Source: Pelagibacteraceae bacterium AG-426-M19
GTDB taxonomy: Bacteria > Pseudomonadota > Alphaproteobacteria > Pelagibacterales > Pelagibacteraceae
DNA length: 64,000 nucleotides
Reading direction: 5' to 3'
NCBI GenBank assembly: GCA_003210025.1
Contig: QCNW01000004.1
Location: 62,001 to 126,000, forward strand
Shown: in pieces, positions 44,391 to 54,619 of the stretch
Layout of the letters: each line of letters begins with the position of its first letter
How positions within the stretch are numbered: position 1 is the stretch's first letter
Notes under the pieces: model-generated
The model's database searches: none
The model's input: only the letters and a program-made list of their open reading frames with translations
Told to the model about the DNA's origin: nothing
Made by a program: the position numbers and the translations under genes

Positions 44391-45718
44391 TGTTTTTTTC
44401 AAAATCATTTATTCCGATACTAAAAAACAATCCATCTGAAGCTAAAATTAAATCACACCAGTTAATGTTAAGAGTAGGCATGATTAAACAGTCCTCTGCT
44501 GGAATTTATTCTTGGTTACCACTTGGATTTAAAGTCATGAAAAAAATAGAACAAATAGTTCGAGAAGAACAAGACCGTGTTGGCGTTCAAGAAATATTAA
44601 TGCCCACAATTCAATCATCAGAAATTTGGAAGGAAAGTGGACGATATGAAGATTATGGTGAAGAAATGTTAAGAATTAAGGATCGTCAAAATAGAGAAAT
44701 GTTATATGGTCCAACTAACGAAGAACTTGTGACAGAAATTTTTAGATCTTCTTTTAAATCATATAAATCTTTACCTCAATTATTGTATCATATTCAATGG
44801 AAATTTAGAGATGAGTTAAGACCAAGATTTGGAATCATGAGATGTAGAGAATTTTATATGAAGGATGCTTACTCTTTTGATCTAACAGATGATGATGCAA
44901 TATTTTCGTACAATAAATTTTTTCTTTCATATTTAAAAACTTTTAAGAGATTAAATTTATCCGCAATTCCCATGGCTGCTGATACTGGCCCTATCGGAGG
45001 AAACTTATCACATGAATTTATTATTCTTGCAGATACAGGCGAAAGTAAAATTTATACAGACAAAAGAATATTTGACGTGAATAGCTCGAAAACACTTTTA
45101 GATAAAGAGTCATTAGGTATATTAAGAAAACAATATGAAAAGTTTTATTCTGTAACAGATGAAAAATTTAATAAAGATGAATTTGAAAAATCTGTTCCAG
45201 AGGAATATAGAGTAAATACTAAAGGTATTGAAGTTGGTCACATATTTTATTTTGGAGATAAATACTCAAAACCAATGAATGCTGCTGTTGATTTTAATGG
45301 AAAAAAAGAATTTGTTAAAATGGGATCATACGGAATAGGAGTTTCTAGACTTGTTGGTGCCATAATTGAGGCAAAATATAACGATAAAGAAGGTTTAATG
45401 AAATGGCCAATGTCAGTAACACCTTATGATTGTGCGATTATTCCAAGGATAAACAAAAATGATAAATCTAATTTAGAAAAGTCTATTAAAATATATGAAT
45501 TTCTAAAATCAAAAAATATAGAAACAATCATTGATGATACTGATGAAAATATCTCAGCTAAAATAAAAAAATTTAATTTAATCGGAATTCCATATCAATT
45601 GATAATTGGAAGCAAATCTGAAGGAAATTTATATGAGTTTAAAGAAGTTGATGGAGAAACTCAAAATTTAAAAGTTGAAGATATAGCTTCACAAATAATA
45701 AAAGCTAAGCAAAATTGA
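44390..45718 (+). CDS. proS: Prolyl-tRNA synthetase (short alphaproteobacterial form)
   Basis: This 442-residue class II synthetase has motif 2 as FRDELRPRFGIMRCREFYMKDAYSF and motif 3 as GSYGIGVSRLVGAIIE, with GPTNEELVTEIF before. It lacks the roughly 180-residue editing insertion of the E. coli-type enzyme, as known for alphaproteobacteria. The C-terminal anticodon-binding domain starts near residue 345. It charges tRNA-Pro in the cytosol. Confidence 0.96.
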   Translation: MFFSKSFIPILKNNPSEAKIKSHQLMLRVGMIKQSSAGIYSWLPLGFKVMKKIEQIVREEQDRVGVQEILMPTIQSSEIWKESGRYEDYGEEMLRIKDRQNREMLYGPTNEELVTEIFRSSFKSYKSLPQLLYHIQWKFRDELRPRFGIMRCREFYMKDAYSFDLTDDDAIFSYNKFFLSYLKTFKRLNLSAIPMAADTGPIGGNLSHEFIILADTGESKIYTDKRIFDVNSSKTLLDKESLGILRKQYEKFYSVTDEKFNKDEFEKSVPEEYRVNTKGIEVGHIFYFGDKYSKPMNAAVDFNGKKEFVKMGSYGIGVSRLVGAIIEAKYNDKEGLMKWPMSVTPYDCAIIPRINKNDKSNLEKSIKIYEFLKSKNIETIIDDTDENISAKIKKFNLIGIPYQLIIGSKSEGNLYEFKEVDGETQNLKVEDIASQIIKAKQN

Positions 45719-46926
45719 TTTCACAATTAGAAAAAGAAATTATATTTAGATTTTTAAAAGCTAGAAAAAAAGATGGCTTTTTAAATGTAATCTCAATTTT
45801 TTCCTTTATTGGTATTGGCTTGGGTGTAGCCGTACTAATTATTGTTATGTCAGTAATGAACGGCTTTAGAACAGAATTAATAAATAAAATTGTAGGTTTT
45901 AATGCCCATGCTGTTGTAAAACCTTACGACAAACCTTTAGTTTTAATAACTGATAAAGATTTTGCACAAAGTATTGTTTCAAATGATGGAGAAGCAGTAA
46001 TTCTTTCAAAACTAAACACAAAAGGTATACTTTTAAAAGGATATTTAAATAATGATTTTAAGAAACTGGAAATATTAAATAACCAAAAATATTTCGGATC
46101 AACAGATTTGAAAAATAATTCAATATCAATTGGAAAAGATTTAAGCTTTTTACTTGATATAGATATTGGTGATCAAATAACAATAATGTCACCGTCTGGT
46201 ATTCAAACAATTGTTGGATCTTTCCCACGACAAGATAAATTTGAAGTAATTTCAATATTTGATAGTGGGATAGGCGAGTTTAATGAGAATGTAGCTTACA
46301 TTAATCTTAACACATTAGAAAATTTTTTTGATAAAAATAAAGACAAAAGATTTAATGAGTTCTATTTCAAAGATCCAAAAAATATTGAATATCACAAAAA
46401 AATTTTATCAGATTTATTTCCTGGCGCATATGTTTACACATGGGCAGATTTAAATGAGTCATTATTTTCAGCTTTAAAAGTTGAAAGAAATGTTATGTTT
46501 ATAATCTTATCTTTAATAATAATTGTGGCTGCATTTAATATAATTTCTGGTTTGACTATATTAGTTAAAAATAAAACAAGAGATATAGGAATTTTAAAAT
46601 CTATTGGAGTAACAAACACATCAATTAAAAAGATTTTCTTTTTTGTTGGATTTATTATTGGAACTTCAGCAACTTTATTCGGTATTATATTAGGGAGTTT
46701 ATTTTCATACTATATTGAAGATATTAGGAAATTTATTTCTAATACATTTGATATAAAGTTATTTCCAGAAGAAATTTACTTTTTAAGTACTCTTCCATCA
46801 GAAATAAACGTAAATTCAATTATCTTAATTACATTATGTTCAATAATAACAACTTCTATTGTATCAATTTATCCAGCTTCTAGAGCAGCAAAATTAAATA
46901 CAATACAAACTTTAAAATATGAATAA
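45715..46926 (+). CDS. lolC: Lipoprotein-releasing ABC transporter permease (LolC/E family)
   Basis: This 403-residue inner-membrane protein has four helices: one near residues 25-50, then a large periplasmic domain, then three near the C-terminus. The start EKEIIFRFLKARKKDGFLNVISIFSFIGIGLGVAVLI and the late KNKTRDIGILKSIGVT block are typical of LolC/LolE. With LolD it moves mature lipoproteins from the inner membrane to LolA. A single LolC/E-type protein probably acts as a homodimer. The start is TTG, overlapping the proS stop by four bases. Confidence 0.94.
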   Translation: MISQLEKEIIFRFLKARKKDGFLNVISIFSFIGIGLGVAVLIIVMSVMNGFRTELINKIVGFNAHAVVKPYDKPLVLITDKDFAQSIVSNDGEAVILSKLNTKGILLKGYLNNDFKKLEILNNQKYFGSTDLKNNSISIGKDLSFLLDIDIGDQITIMSPSGIQTIVGSFPRQDKFEVISIFDSGIGEFNENVAYINLNTLENFFDKNKDKRFNEFYFKDPKNIEYHKKILSDLFPGAYVYTWADLNESLFSALKVERNVMFIILSLIIIVAAFNIISGLTILVKNKTRDIGILKSIGVTNTSIKKIFFFVGFIIGTSATLFGIILGSLFSYYIEDIRKFISNTFDIKLFPEEIYFLSTLPSEINVNSIILITLCSIITTSIVSIYPASRAAKLNTIQTLKYE

Positions 46927-47605
46927 TTTTTTAAAACTAAATAATTTATCAAAGAAGTATGAAAAAAATAAAACTTTTAGAGTTTTAAACAATATTAATT
47001 TTAAATTTGAAGCAGGAAAAATATATTCTATTATGGGACCATCAGGATCTGGTAAATCAACATTATTAAATTTATTGTCATTAATTGATATGCCTTCATC
47101 AGGATTTATTGAATTTAATAAAAAAAAAATTGATACAAATAGTTCAATTGAGAATGATTATTTAAGATCAAAAAATATAGGCATAATTTATCAAGATAAA
47201 AATTTATTGCCTGATTTTACAGCTCTTGAAAATGTTATACTTCCAAATTTGTTAATTTCTAATAGTAAATCAAAATCAACAGAATTAGCAAAAAAATTGA
47301 TTAAAAAATTTGATTTAACCTCCAGATTAAATCATTATCCATCTGAACTCTCTGGAGGTGAAAATCAAAGAATAGCAATCGCAAGAGCATTAATTAATGA
47401 ACCGAATATTATCTTAGCTGATGAACCTACTGGCAGTTTGGATTATGAAAATGCTAAACAAATATTTAAAATCTTATTTAACTTAAAAGAAAAAAATAGA
47501 ATTATAATTTTTGCAACCCACAATAGATATTTTGCAAATATGGCAGATTGTAAAATTAAAATGATTGGTGGTAAGATGAAAATCACCAATGAAAGAATCA
47601 ATTAA
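46919..47605 (+). CDS. lolD: Lipoprotein-releasing ABC transporter ATP-binding protein LolD
   Basis: This 228-residue ATPase has Walker A GPSGSGKST (40-48), LSGGENQRIAIARAL as its signature and LADEPTGSLD as Walker B, the pattern of the MacB/LolD group. It powers lipoprotein extraction with LolC. It overlaps lolC by eight bases and dnaE by 17. Confidence 0.95.
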   Translation: MNNFLKLNNLSKKYEKNKTFRVLNNINFKFEAGKIYSIMGPSGSGKSTLLNLLSLIDMPSSGFIEFNKKKIDTNSSIENDYLRSKNIGIIYQDKNLLPDFTALENVILPNLLISNSKSKSTELAKKLIKKFDLTSRLNHYPSELSGGENQRIAIARALINEPNIILADEPTGSLDYENAKQIFKILFNLKEKNRIIIFATHNRYFANMADCKIKMIGGKMKITNERIN

Positions 47606-50600
47606 CAAAACATTTAATCATTTTAAAATACACACTCAATATTCAATTTGTGAAGGAGCTGTAAAAATTGATCAATTAAAAGATTTCTGTAAAAAAAATA
47701 AAATAAAATCATTAGGTTTATCAGATAATTACAATTTATCAGGCGCATTAGAATTCTCAGAAAATTTATCATCTGTAGGTACACAACCTATTATTGGAAC
47801 TCAGATTTTATTTAAATTTAAAGAATTTGAAGGTTTGATACCTCTTATAGCTAAAAATCATAATGGATATAAGAATATTATTAAACTTTCATCAAAATCT
47901 TATTTAGAAAATTCCGAGCTAACTACCCCAAATTGTAAATTAGATGATTTATTAAATCATTCTGAAGGTATAATAATTTTAACTGGTTCTATTAAATGTT
48001 TCTTTGGCAAACTTTTTAATAAAGGTTTATTTAACGAAATCGAAGAAATACTAATTAAGTTAAAAGAAAAATTTCAAGAAAATATTTATATAGAAATTCA
48101 AAGACATAATGACCTAAATGAAAAAGAGTTTGAATACTATAATTTAAAAATTTCAGAAAAATTAGAATTGCCAATTATTGCCTCTCATGAGGTTTATTAT
48201 TTAGATAAAGACATGTTTGAAGCTCATGATGCATTGATGTGTATAGGTGAAAAAACTTATGTAAATGACTCAAATAGATACAGGCTTACAAATCATCATT
48301 ATTTTAAATCTTCAGATGAGATGATAGAGGTTTTTAAAGACTTACCTGAGGCACTAGAAAATAATTTTAATTTACCACTTAGATGTTCTTTTAAACCAAA
48401 TTTTTCTAAACCTATCTTACCAAGTATTTCTTCCTCTGAAAAAGATCCGAATGAAATGTTAAAACAATTATCTCTTGAAGGGCTAAAAGATAAATTTAAA
48501 ATAGTTTTTGATATAGATCACACAAAAATTGAGAGTGATAAAAATTATCTAGAATATAAAAAAAGACTAGATCATGAATTAGAAATAATAGTTGAAATGA
48601 ATTACTCTGGATATTTCTTAATTGTTTCAGATTATATTAAGTGGGCTAAACTTAATAAAATACCAGTTGGACCCGGTAGAGGATCTGGTGCAGGTTCTTT
48701 GGTTGCTTGGTGTTTATCTATAACTGATATTGACCCAATAAAATTTAATCTTATTTTTGAAAGATTTTTAAATCCTGATAGAATTTCAATGCCTGATTTT
48801 GATATAGATTTTTGTGAGGAAAAAAGAGATTTAGTTTTTGAATATTTAACAACAAAATATAAAGATAGTGTTGCTCATATTATTACTTTCGGCAAACTCA
48901 AGGCAAGAATGGTAATTAGAGATGTCGGTAGAGTTCTAGGGTTACCTTATGGTTTCATTGATAGTATTTGTAAAATGATACCATTTGATCCATCTAGACC
49001 TATGTCTTTACAAGAATGTATCAACGTTGAACCAAGATTACAAAATTTAATAAAAGAAGATAAAAGGGTAGATCGTTTGGTTAACTTATCCCTCAAATTA
49101 GAAGGTTTAAACCGTAATGTTGCTACTCATGCAGCTGGTGTTGTTATCGCAGATAAAAAATTAACTGAAACTGTTCCTTTATACAAAGATAGTTCAGCTG
49201 ACTTACTATTGCCTTCAACTCAATTTGATATGTACTCGGCAGAAAACGCTGGACTAATAAAATTTGATTTTTTAGGTTTAAAGACACTAACAGTTATTGA
49301 TAAAACACAAAAATTAATTAATAAAAAAAATCCTGAATTTAAAGTCGAAAAAATAAATTACGAAGATCAAAAAGTATATGAATTATTATCAAGTGGTAAA
49401 ACAGTAGGACTATTCCAACTTGAAAGTTCTGGAATGAAGGAAGCTCTTATAAACATGAAACCAAACAGGTTGGAGGATATAATTGCATTAGTAGCCTTAT
49501 ATAGACCTGGGCCAATGAGCAATATCCCAATATATAATGAATGTAAGCATGGCAAAAGAGAACCAGACTATCTTCACCCAAAATTGGAAAAAATTTTAAA
49601 ACCAACTTATGGAGTTATAATTTACCAAGAACAAGTTATGAAGATAGCTCAAGTTCTCTCAGGATTTACAGCAGGAGAAGCTGATATTTTGAGAAGGGCA
49701 ATGGGAAAAAAAAAGAGGGCAGAATTAGAAAAGCAAAAGCAAAGATTTGTTGATGGTGCCTTTTCAAACGGAATTAGTAAAGATATCGCTGCAGGAATAT
49801 TCTTAAAAATTGAGCCATTTGCTGAGTATGGCTTTAATAAAAGTCATGCTGCAGCATATGCAGTTTTAGCTTATCAAACAGCTTTTCTTAAAACATATTA
49901 CCCACATGAATTTTTTGTAGCCTCAATGTCTATGGAATTATCAAATCAAAAAAAATTAAGCGAGTTTTATGAAGAATTAAAAAGATTAAATATTGCAATT
50001 ATAAGACCAGATATAAATAAATCATTTGCCAACTTTTCATCCGACGGAAAGAATTTTTATTATGCCTTAGGAGCAATAAAAAATGTAGGCTTAGAAGCTA
50101 TTTCTAATGTTGTGAATGAGAGAGTTAAAAAAGGTGAATTCAAAGATTTATCCGATTTTATAAATAGAATTGATCCTAAAGACATAAATAAATTACAATT
50201 AGAAGGCCTTGTACAAGCTGGTGCGTTTGATCAAATCAATGATAACAGACAATCATTATTTAATTCTATTCCTAATATAATTTTAAAATCCAAAAATATT
50301 TATGAAAATAAATCTTTAAATCAAATTGATTTATTTGGAGATCAGGAAAATGACTCAGTAAATTTTTTAGAAAAAATTGATGATTGGCATATAGATACAA
50401 AGCTTACTAAAGAATTTGAGACACTAGGTTTTTATATATCTGATCATCCTTTAAATCAATATAAGTCTATTTTTGGCCAGTATAATGTAATTAGTTATGA
50501 TGATTTTGAAAATAATAATGATGTATTAAGTTCTAATATTGCATGTACTGTTTTAAAAGTACAAGAGAAAAAAACTCAAAAGGGTAGTTCATATGCTATA

Positions 50601-50999
50601 GTAAAGTTTTCAGACTTATCAAATGTTTTTGAATTATTTATATTTTCTGAAATTTTTGAGTCTAATAGAGAAAATTTAATTGAAGGAAAATCTCTTTTAT
50701 TAACCTTGATAAAAAATTATTTTGATAGTGAAAAGTTACAAAAAAGAATTAATGTAAAAAAAATAATTTCACTTAAGGAAGTTATAGATAGGCCTATTAA
50801 AAACATAACTTTTAAATTTAAAAATTTAAATGAGTTAAAAAAAATTGAAAAATTCGAAAAAATTGACGGCAAAACTGATGTTAAAATAGTTGTAGAGACA
50901 GATAATAAAACCCTTAATTTTCAATTGAAAAGTAAAAGAAAAATCAATAACAAGCTTTTAAATACACATAATTTAATAGAAAATTCAATTATTGAGTAA
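47589..50999 (+). CDS. dnaE: DNA polymerase III alpha subunit DnaE
   Basis: This 1136-residue replicative polymerase starts with a PHP domain (FKIHTQYSICEGAVKIDQL), then the polymerase domain with GRGSGAGSLVAWCLSITDIDP and the catalytic aspartates in PDFDIDFCEEKRD near residue 402. The stretch GLFQLESSGMKEAL and AVLAYQTAFLKTYYPHEFF also belong to the DnaE core, and an OB-fold domain follows near residue 980. It ends the long codirectional series that began with nuoA. Size is slightly below the E. coli protein (1160). Confidence 0.97.
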   Translation: MKESINKTFNHFKIHTQYSICEGAVKIDQLKDFCKKNKIKSLGLSDNYNLSGALEFSENLSSVGTQPIIGTQILFKFKEFEGLIPLIAKNHNGYKNIIKLSSKSYLENSELTTPNCKLDDLLNHSEGIIILTGSIKCFFGKLFNKGLFNEIEEILIKLKEKFQENIYIEIQRHNDLNEKEFEYYNLKISEKLELPIIASHEVYYLDKDMFEAHDALMCIGEKTYVNDSNRYRLTNHHYFKSSDEMIEVFKDLPEALENNFNLPLRCSFKPNFSKPILPSISSSEKDPNEMLKQLSLEGLKDKFKIVFDIDHTKIESDKNYLEYKKRLDHELEIIVEMNYSGYFLIVSDYIKWAKLNKIPVGPGRGSGAGSLVAWCLSITDIDPIKFNLIFERFLNPDRISMPDFDIDFCEEKRDLVFEYLTTKYKDSVAHIITFGKLKARMVIRDVGRVLGLPYGFIDSICKMIPFDPSRPMSLQECINVEPRLQNLIKEDKRVDRLVNLSLKLEGLNRNVATHAAGVVIADKKLTETVPLYKDSSADLLLPSTQFDMYSAENAGLIKFDFLGLKTLTVIDKTQKLINKKNPEFKVEKINYEDQKVYELLSSGKTVGLFQLESSGMKEALINMKPNRLEDIIALVALYRPGPMSNIPIYNECKHGKREPDYLHPKLEKILKPTYGVIIYQEQVMKIAQVLSGFTAGEADILRRAMGKKKRAELEKQKQRFVDGAFSNGISKDIAAGIFLKIEPFAEYGFNKSHAAAYAVLAYQTAFLKTYYPHEFFVASMSMELSNQKKLSEFYEELKRLNIAIIRPDINKSFANFSSDGKNFYYALGAIKNVGLEAISNVVNERVKKGEFKDLSDFINRIDPKDINKLQLEGLVQAGAFDQINDNRQSLFNSIPNIILKSKNIYENKSLNQIDLFGDQENDSVNFLEKIDDWHIDTKLTKEFETLGFYISDHPLNQYKSIFGQYNVISYDDFENNNDVLSSNIACTVLKVQEKKTQKGSSYAIVKFSDLSNVFELFIFSEIFESNRENLIEGKSLLLTLIKNYFDSEKLQKRINVKKIISLKEVIDRPIKNITFKFKNLNELKKIEKFEKIDGKTDVKIVVETDNKTLNFQLKSKRKINNKLLNTHNLIENSIIE

Positions 51000-51055
51000 A
51001 AAAAGGTTGTCTTTTCCAAAATAATTTGTATCTATCTCGAAAATATTAACACGCA

Positions 51056-51117
51056 CACAATTAGTGGTTTTATACCTCCGGTCCCTTTAGGGCAATAATT
51101 GTGGTGGCACAACCGGG
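51056..51117 (+). promoter_or_regulatory. Putative structured leader of rpsB (stem plus pseudoknot)
   Basis: CACAATTA (51056-51063) pairs perfectly with TAATTGTG (51096-51103). Inside the loop is a small CCC/GGG hairpin (51083-51085 with 51090-51092). CCGGT at 51078-51082 could pair with ACCGG at 51112-51116, just upstream of the rpsB start, as a pseudoknot. Such a fold could hide the translation start and be stabilised by S2 protein. A TATTAA at 51044-51049 could be the -10 box, putting the RNA start at the first stem. The fold is my own base-pairing reading and is not experimentally shown. Confidence 0.55.
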
Positions 51118-51124
51118 AATAAAT

Positions 51125-51892
51125 ATGAAGATACCAAAAATAACTATCGAACAACTCTTAGAAGCTGGTGTTCACCTAGGTCATAAAACACTAAGGTGGA
51201 ATCCAAAAATGAAAAAATATATTTTTGGAAAAAGAGACTCTATCCATATAATTGACTTAACCCAAACCTTAGAACTTACTAATTCCGCATTAGAAAAAGT
51301 TCATAACACTGTATCTTCAGGTGGTAAAATATTATTTATATCTACAAAAAAACAAGCATCCGAAGCCGTAGCCCAGTTAGCAAAAGATACAAATCAATAT
51401 TTTGTAAATTATCGTTGGCTTGGCGGTATGCTGACTAATTGGGGAACTATCTCCAATTCAATTAAAAAGTTAAACAAAATTAATTTAGATCTTTCTACTG
51501 AAAATCGAGGATTTACTAAAAAAGAACTTTTAAAAATGAGTGGTCAAAGGGATAAACTACAAAGATCATTAGGTGGAATAATGGAAATGAAAAAAGTTCC
51601 TGATTTAGTTTTTATTATAGACACAAACTATGAATCTTTAGCTATAAAAGAGTCAATAAAACTTAAAATTCCAATTATTGCAATATTAGATACCAACTCT
51701 GATCCCGAAGGTATTGATTATCCAATTCCAGGAAATGATGATGCTAGGAGATCAATTGATCTTTATTGTAATTTGATGAAAGAAACCATTAATGACGCAA
51801 AAAAAAATTTAAATAATATTTCTGAGAATAAGATAGAAAATGAAAATAAGGAAATTGAAACTAATAAAGTTGCTGAAAAAAAATTAAATTAG
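51125..51892 (+). CDS. rpsB: 30S ribosomal protein S2
   Basis: This 255-residue protein starts at ATG 51125 with [20 protein letters not shown], followed by [26 protein letters not shown] and the late [15 protein letters not shown], all hallmarks of S2. A GTG 24 bases upstream would add eight residues but lies within the leader stem, so I reject it. The C-terminal 30 residues are Lys/Glu/Asn-rich. S2 binds the 30S head-body junction and often represses its own operon. Confidence 0.96.
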   Translation: MKIPKITIEQLLEAGVHLGHKTLRWNPKMKKYIFGKRDSIHIIDLTQTLELTNSALEKVHNTVSSGGKILFISTKKQASEAVAQLAKDTNQYFVNYRWLGGMLTNWGTISNSIKKLNKINLDLSTENRGFTKKELLKMSGQRDKLQRSLGGIMEMKKVPDLVFIIDTNYESLAIKESIKLKIPIIAILDTNSDPEGIDYPIPGNDDARRSIDLYCNLMKETINDAKKNLNNISENKIENENKEIETNKVAEKKLN

Positions 51893-51896
51893 TTTT

Positions 51897-52748
51897 ATGA
51901 GCGACTTAAATAAAGTTAAACAACTCAGACAATCCACAGGAGCTGGCTTTAAAGATTGTAATTTAGCTTTAAAAGAATCTAATGGTAATTTAGAAAAAGC
52001 TGCAGAAATATTAAGAGTAAAAGGTATAGCAAAAGCATCAAAAAAAATGACTAGAGATGCTAGAGAGGGTGCTGTAGTAATTTGTAGCGATAAAGAAAAA
52101 ACTTCAATAATCGAAGTAAATTGTGAAACGGATTTTGTAGCAAAAAATAATGATTTTATAAATTTTGTAAAAGAAATTGGTGAAATAAATAATTTATGCA
52201 AGTCAGATATTGAAAATTTAAAAAAATCAAAAATGAATAACGGTGATACTGTTGAAAATAATTTAGTATCATTTATAGCTAAAATTGGAGAAAAAATTAC
52301 AATTGGTAGAGCTCAAACAATTGATAATCCAAATTCTTTAAATTTTACTTATCAACATTCAATTATAAAAGATAATGTATCAAAATTAGGAGTTATTGTG
52401 TCAATCGAAGTTAAAGATAAAAATGATGAAATAAATTCTTTTGGTAAGCAATTATCGATGCACATTGCTGCTTTAAATCCATTAGCTTTAAATGCAAATG
52501 ATATTAATGAAGAGATTATTAACAAAGAAAAAGAATTAATCTCAGAAGAATTGAAAAATTCTGGTAAACCAGAGGAAATTGCAAAAAAAATTAGTATTGG
52601 TAAGATTAATAAATTTAAAGAAGATAACAGTTTAATGAGCCAAAATTGGGTAATGGATCCAAAAAAGAAAGTCAAAGATGTGATAACGGAAATAAAAAAC
52701 CAAAATATTAAAATAATAGAGTTTTCACGTATAAAAATTGGCGAATGA
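51897..52748 (+). CDS. tsf: Elongation factor Ts
   Basis: This 283-residue protein has the N-terminal helical domain [20 protein letters not shown], then [12 protein letters not shown], the dimerisation/core region and a C-terminal [17 protein letters not shown]. It exchanges GDP for GTP on EF-Tu. It starts four bases after the rpsB stop. The usual next gene, pyrH, is absent; frr overlaps its stop by four bases. Confidence 0.96.
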   Translation: MSDLNKVKQLRQSTGAGFKDCNLALKESNGNLEKAAEILRVKGIAKASKKMTRDAREGAVVICSDKEKTSIIEVNCETDFVAKNNDFINFVKEIGEINNLCKSDIENLKKSKMNNGDTVENNLVSFIAKIGEKITIGRAQTIDNPNSLNFTYQHSIIKDNVSKLGVIVSIEVKDKNDEINSFGKQLSMHIAALNPLALNANDINEEIINKEKELISEELKNSGKPEEIAKKISIGKINKFKEDNSLMSQNWVMDPKKKVKDVITEIKNQNIKIIEFSRIKIGE

Positions 52749-53299
52749 TGTTTGCAGACAAAACTTATCAACAGAAAATGACAAAGACAATTGAGATTTT
52801 TACCAAAGAATTAAATTCTTTGAGAACAGGTAGGGCTAATGCGAGCATGCTTGATTTGATTAAAGTTGATGTATACGGTCAAAAAATGCCTATAAATCAA
52901 TTAGGCACCATAACCACTCCCGAACCACGAACTATTAATATTCAAATTTGGGATTTAAATAATGTACCTTTGGTCGACGCGGCCATTAAAAAATCTGAGT
53001 TAGGATTAAATCCCCAAATAGATGGACAATTGGTTAGATTACCAATTCCTGATTTAAGTGAAGAAAGAAGAACTGAGTTAAAAAAAATTGTTAAATCAAC
53101 TGGTGAAAAGTGTAAAGTATCAATTAGAAATATCAGACGAGAAGCAAATGATGAATTAAAAAAACTTCTAAAATCAAAAACAATATCTGAGGATGACGAA
53201 AAAAAATTTGAAAAAATTATCCAAGAGCACACAGATAATAATATAAAGATAGTTGATGAGAAAGTATCATCAAAAGAAATAGAAATAATGAAAATATGA
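52745..53299 (+). CDS. frr: Ribosome recycling factor
   Basis: This 184-residue protein has the RRF core [36 protein letters not shown] and [29 protein letters not shown]. With EF-G it splits the post-termination ribosome. The ATG at 52745 overlaps tsf (ATGA); a second ATG one codon on is equally possible. It ends in another ATGA overlap with uppS. Confidence 0.96.
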   Translation: MMFADKTYQQKMTKTIEIFTKELNSLRTGRANASMLDLIKVDVYGQKMPINQLGTITTPEPRTINIQIWDLNNVPLVDAAIKKSELGLNPQIDGQLVRLPIPDLSEERRTELKKIVKSTGEKCKVSIRNIRREANDELKKLLKSKTISEDDEKKFEKIIQEHTDNNIKIVDEKVSSKEIEIMKI

Positions 53300-53988
53300 A
53301 TTATCCCAAGCATGTAGCCATAATAATGGATGGCAACGGAAGATGGGGTATCAAAAAAAAAAATTCTCGAAATTATGGTCATAAAAAAGGCTTAGAAGTT
53401 GTTGAAAAAATAATTGAGGCCGCAATAGAGGAAAAAATAAAATATTTAACTTTATTTGTATTTTCAACGGAAAATTGGAAGAGACCTTTATATGAGGTAA
53501 ATTACTTATTTAAATTATTGAATAGCTATATCGATAATAGGTTAGATAAATTATTAAAAAAAAACATCAAAATTTATATTATGGGTAATATAAAACCTTT
53601 TCCAAAAACACTTAAAAAAAAACTCCTAAAAGTACAAAGATTAACAAGTAATAACAGAGATATTCAAATTAATATGGCTTTAAATTATGGCTCCAGACAA
53701 GAAATAATTTCTTCAATTAAAAAATTAAATAAAAAAAATCTACCAATCAATGAAAAAAATATTATGAGTTATTTATACACAAAAAATATACCTGATCCAG
53801 AGATTCTAATCAGAACAGGTAACACCAATAGAATAAGTAATTTTTTGATATGGCAATCAATTTATTCTGAAATTTTCTTTTTAAAAAAAATGTGGCCAGA
53901 ATTTAATAAATTTGATTTCAAAAAAATAATTAAAAAATTTAATAAAATTAATCGAAATTTTGGTGGACTAAATGTCTCAAATAAATAA
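53296..53988 (+). CDS. uppS: Undecaprenyl diphosphate synthase UppS
   Basis: This 230-residue cis-prenyltransferase has the catalytic Asp12 in IIMDGNGRWGIKK, the LFVFSTENWKRP motif and the C-terminal IRTGNTNRISNFLIWQSIYSE. It builds the C55 carrier lipid for peptidoglycan and surface glycans. The usual Gly-Asp replacement in the RTGG-x-x-RxSN motif reads RTGNTNRISN here, a mild variation. It overlaps cdsA by 17 bases. Confidence 0.94.
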   Translation: MNYPKHVAIIMDGNGRWGIKKKNSRNYGHKKGLEVVEKIIEAAIEEKIKYLTLFVFSTENWKRPLYEVNYLFKLLNSYIDNRLDKLLKKNIKIYIMGNIKPFPKTLKKKLLKVQRLTSNNRDIQINMALNYGSRQEIISSIKKLNKKNLPINEKNIMSYLYTKNIPDPEILIRTGNTNRISNFLIWQSIYSEIFFLKKMWPEFNKFDFKKIIKKFNKINRNFGGLNVSNK

Positions 53989-54619
53989 AAGAATTTATAC
54001 ATCAATCATTTTGTTTAGTATTTTTACCTTATCTTTTTTTAATAAATATTTATTATTTTTTGTTTTAATATTTTGTTCTTATCAAATTTTTTATGAATTT
54101 TATTTATTATTGAGAAATATAATATTAAATAATAGAAAAATTTTATTATACCTAATTTTATTGATAATTTTATTTTTATTAAGTTATTTAATTTTATTTG
54201 TGTGGTCATGCTTAAATTCAGAAGATATAAATGACACAGTTTTTCTTTTATTATTAATAACTATATCTATAGCTACAGATATAGGTGGATTTGTTTTTGG
54301 CAAATTATTTAAAGGAAAGAAATTAACAAAAATTAGTCCTAATAAAACATATTCTGGAATGTATGGTTCTTTTTTATTTTCTATTTTTATTTGTATTCTT
54401 ATTTTTAAAGATTACTATGATATTAATTTTTTATTTTTAATCGTTTTCTTTATTTCATCTTTTTCCCAATTAGGAGATTTATTCATTTCATTCTTGAAAA
54501 GATTAAATAAAGTTAAAGATACAGGTAACTTATTGCCTGGTCACGGTGGAATTCTTGATAGATTTGATGGAATTATTTTTTCATTAATATTAGGATCTTT
54601 CTTTAAAATTTTGTTATGA
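53972..54619 (+). CDS. cdsA: Phosphatidate cytidylyltransferase CdsA (short form)
   Basis: This 215-residue membrane protein has about six or seven helices and the C-terminal CDP-alcohol signature SQLGDLFISFLKRLNKVKDT followed by PGHGGILDRFDG. The family catalyses CTP + phosphatidate to CDP-diacylglycerol in the inner membrane. The usual length is 260-285 residues, so some N-terminal helix content is missing, while the motif is intact. It sits in the expected uppS-cdsA-dxr order. Confidence 0.92.
   Translation: MSQINKRIYTSIILFSIFTLSFFNKYLLFFVLIFCSYQIFYEFYLLLRNIILNNRKILLYLILLIILFLLSYLILFVWSCLNSEDINDTVFLLLLITISIATDIGGFVFGKLFKGKKLTKISPNKTYSGMYGSFLFSIFICILIFKDYYDINFLFLIVFFISSFSQLGDLFISFLKRLNKVKDTGNLLPGHGGILDRFDGIIFSLILGSFFKILL

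Noticed and set aside
51101-51124. GTG start for rpsB
   Set aside because: It falls in the 3' arm of the leader stem; S2 proteins start with a sequence like [14 protein letters not shown], matched from ATG 51125.
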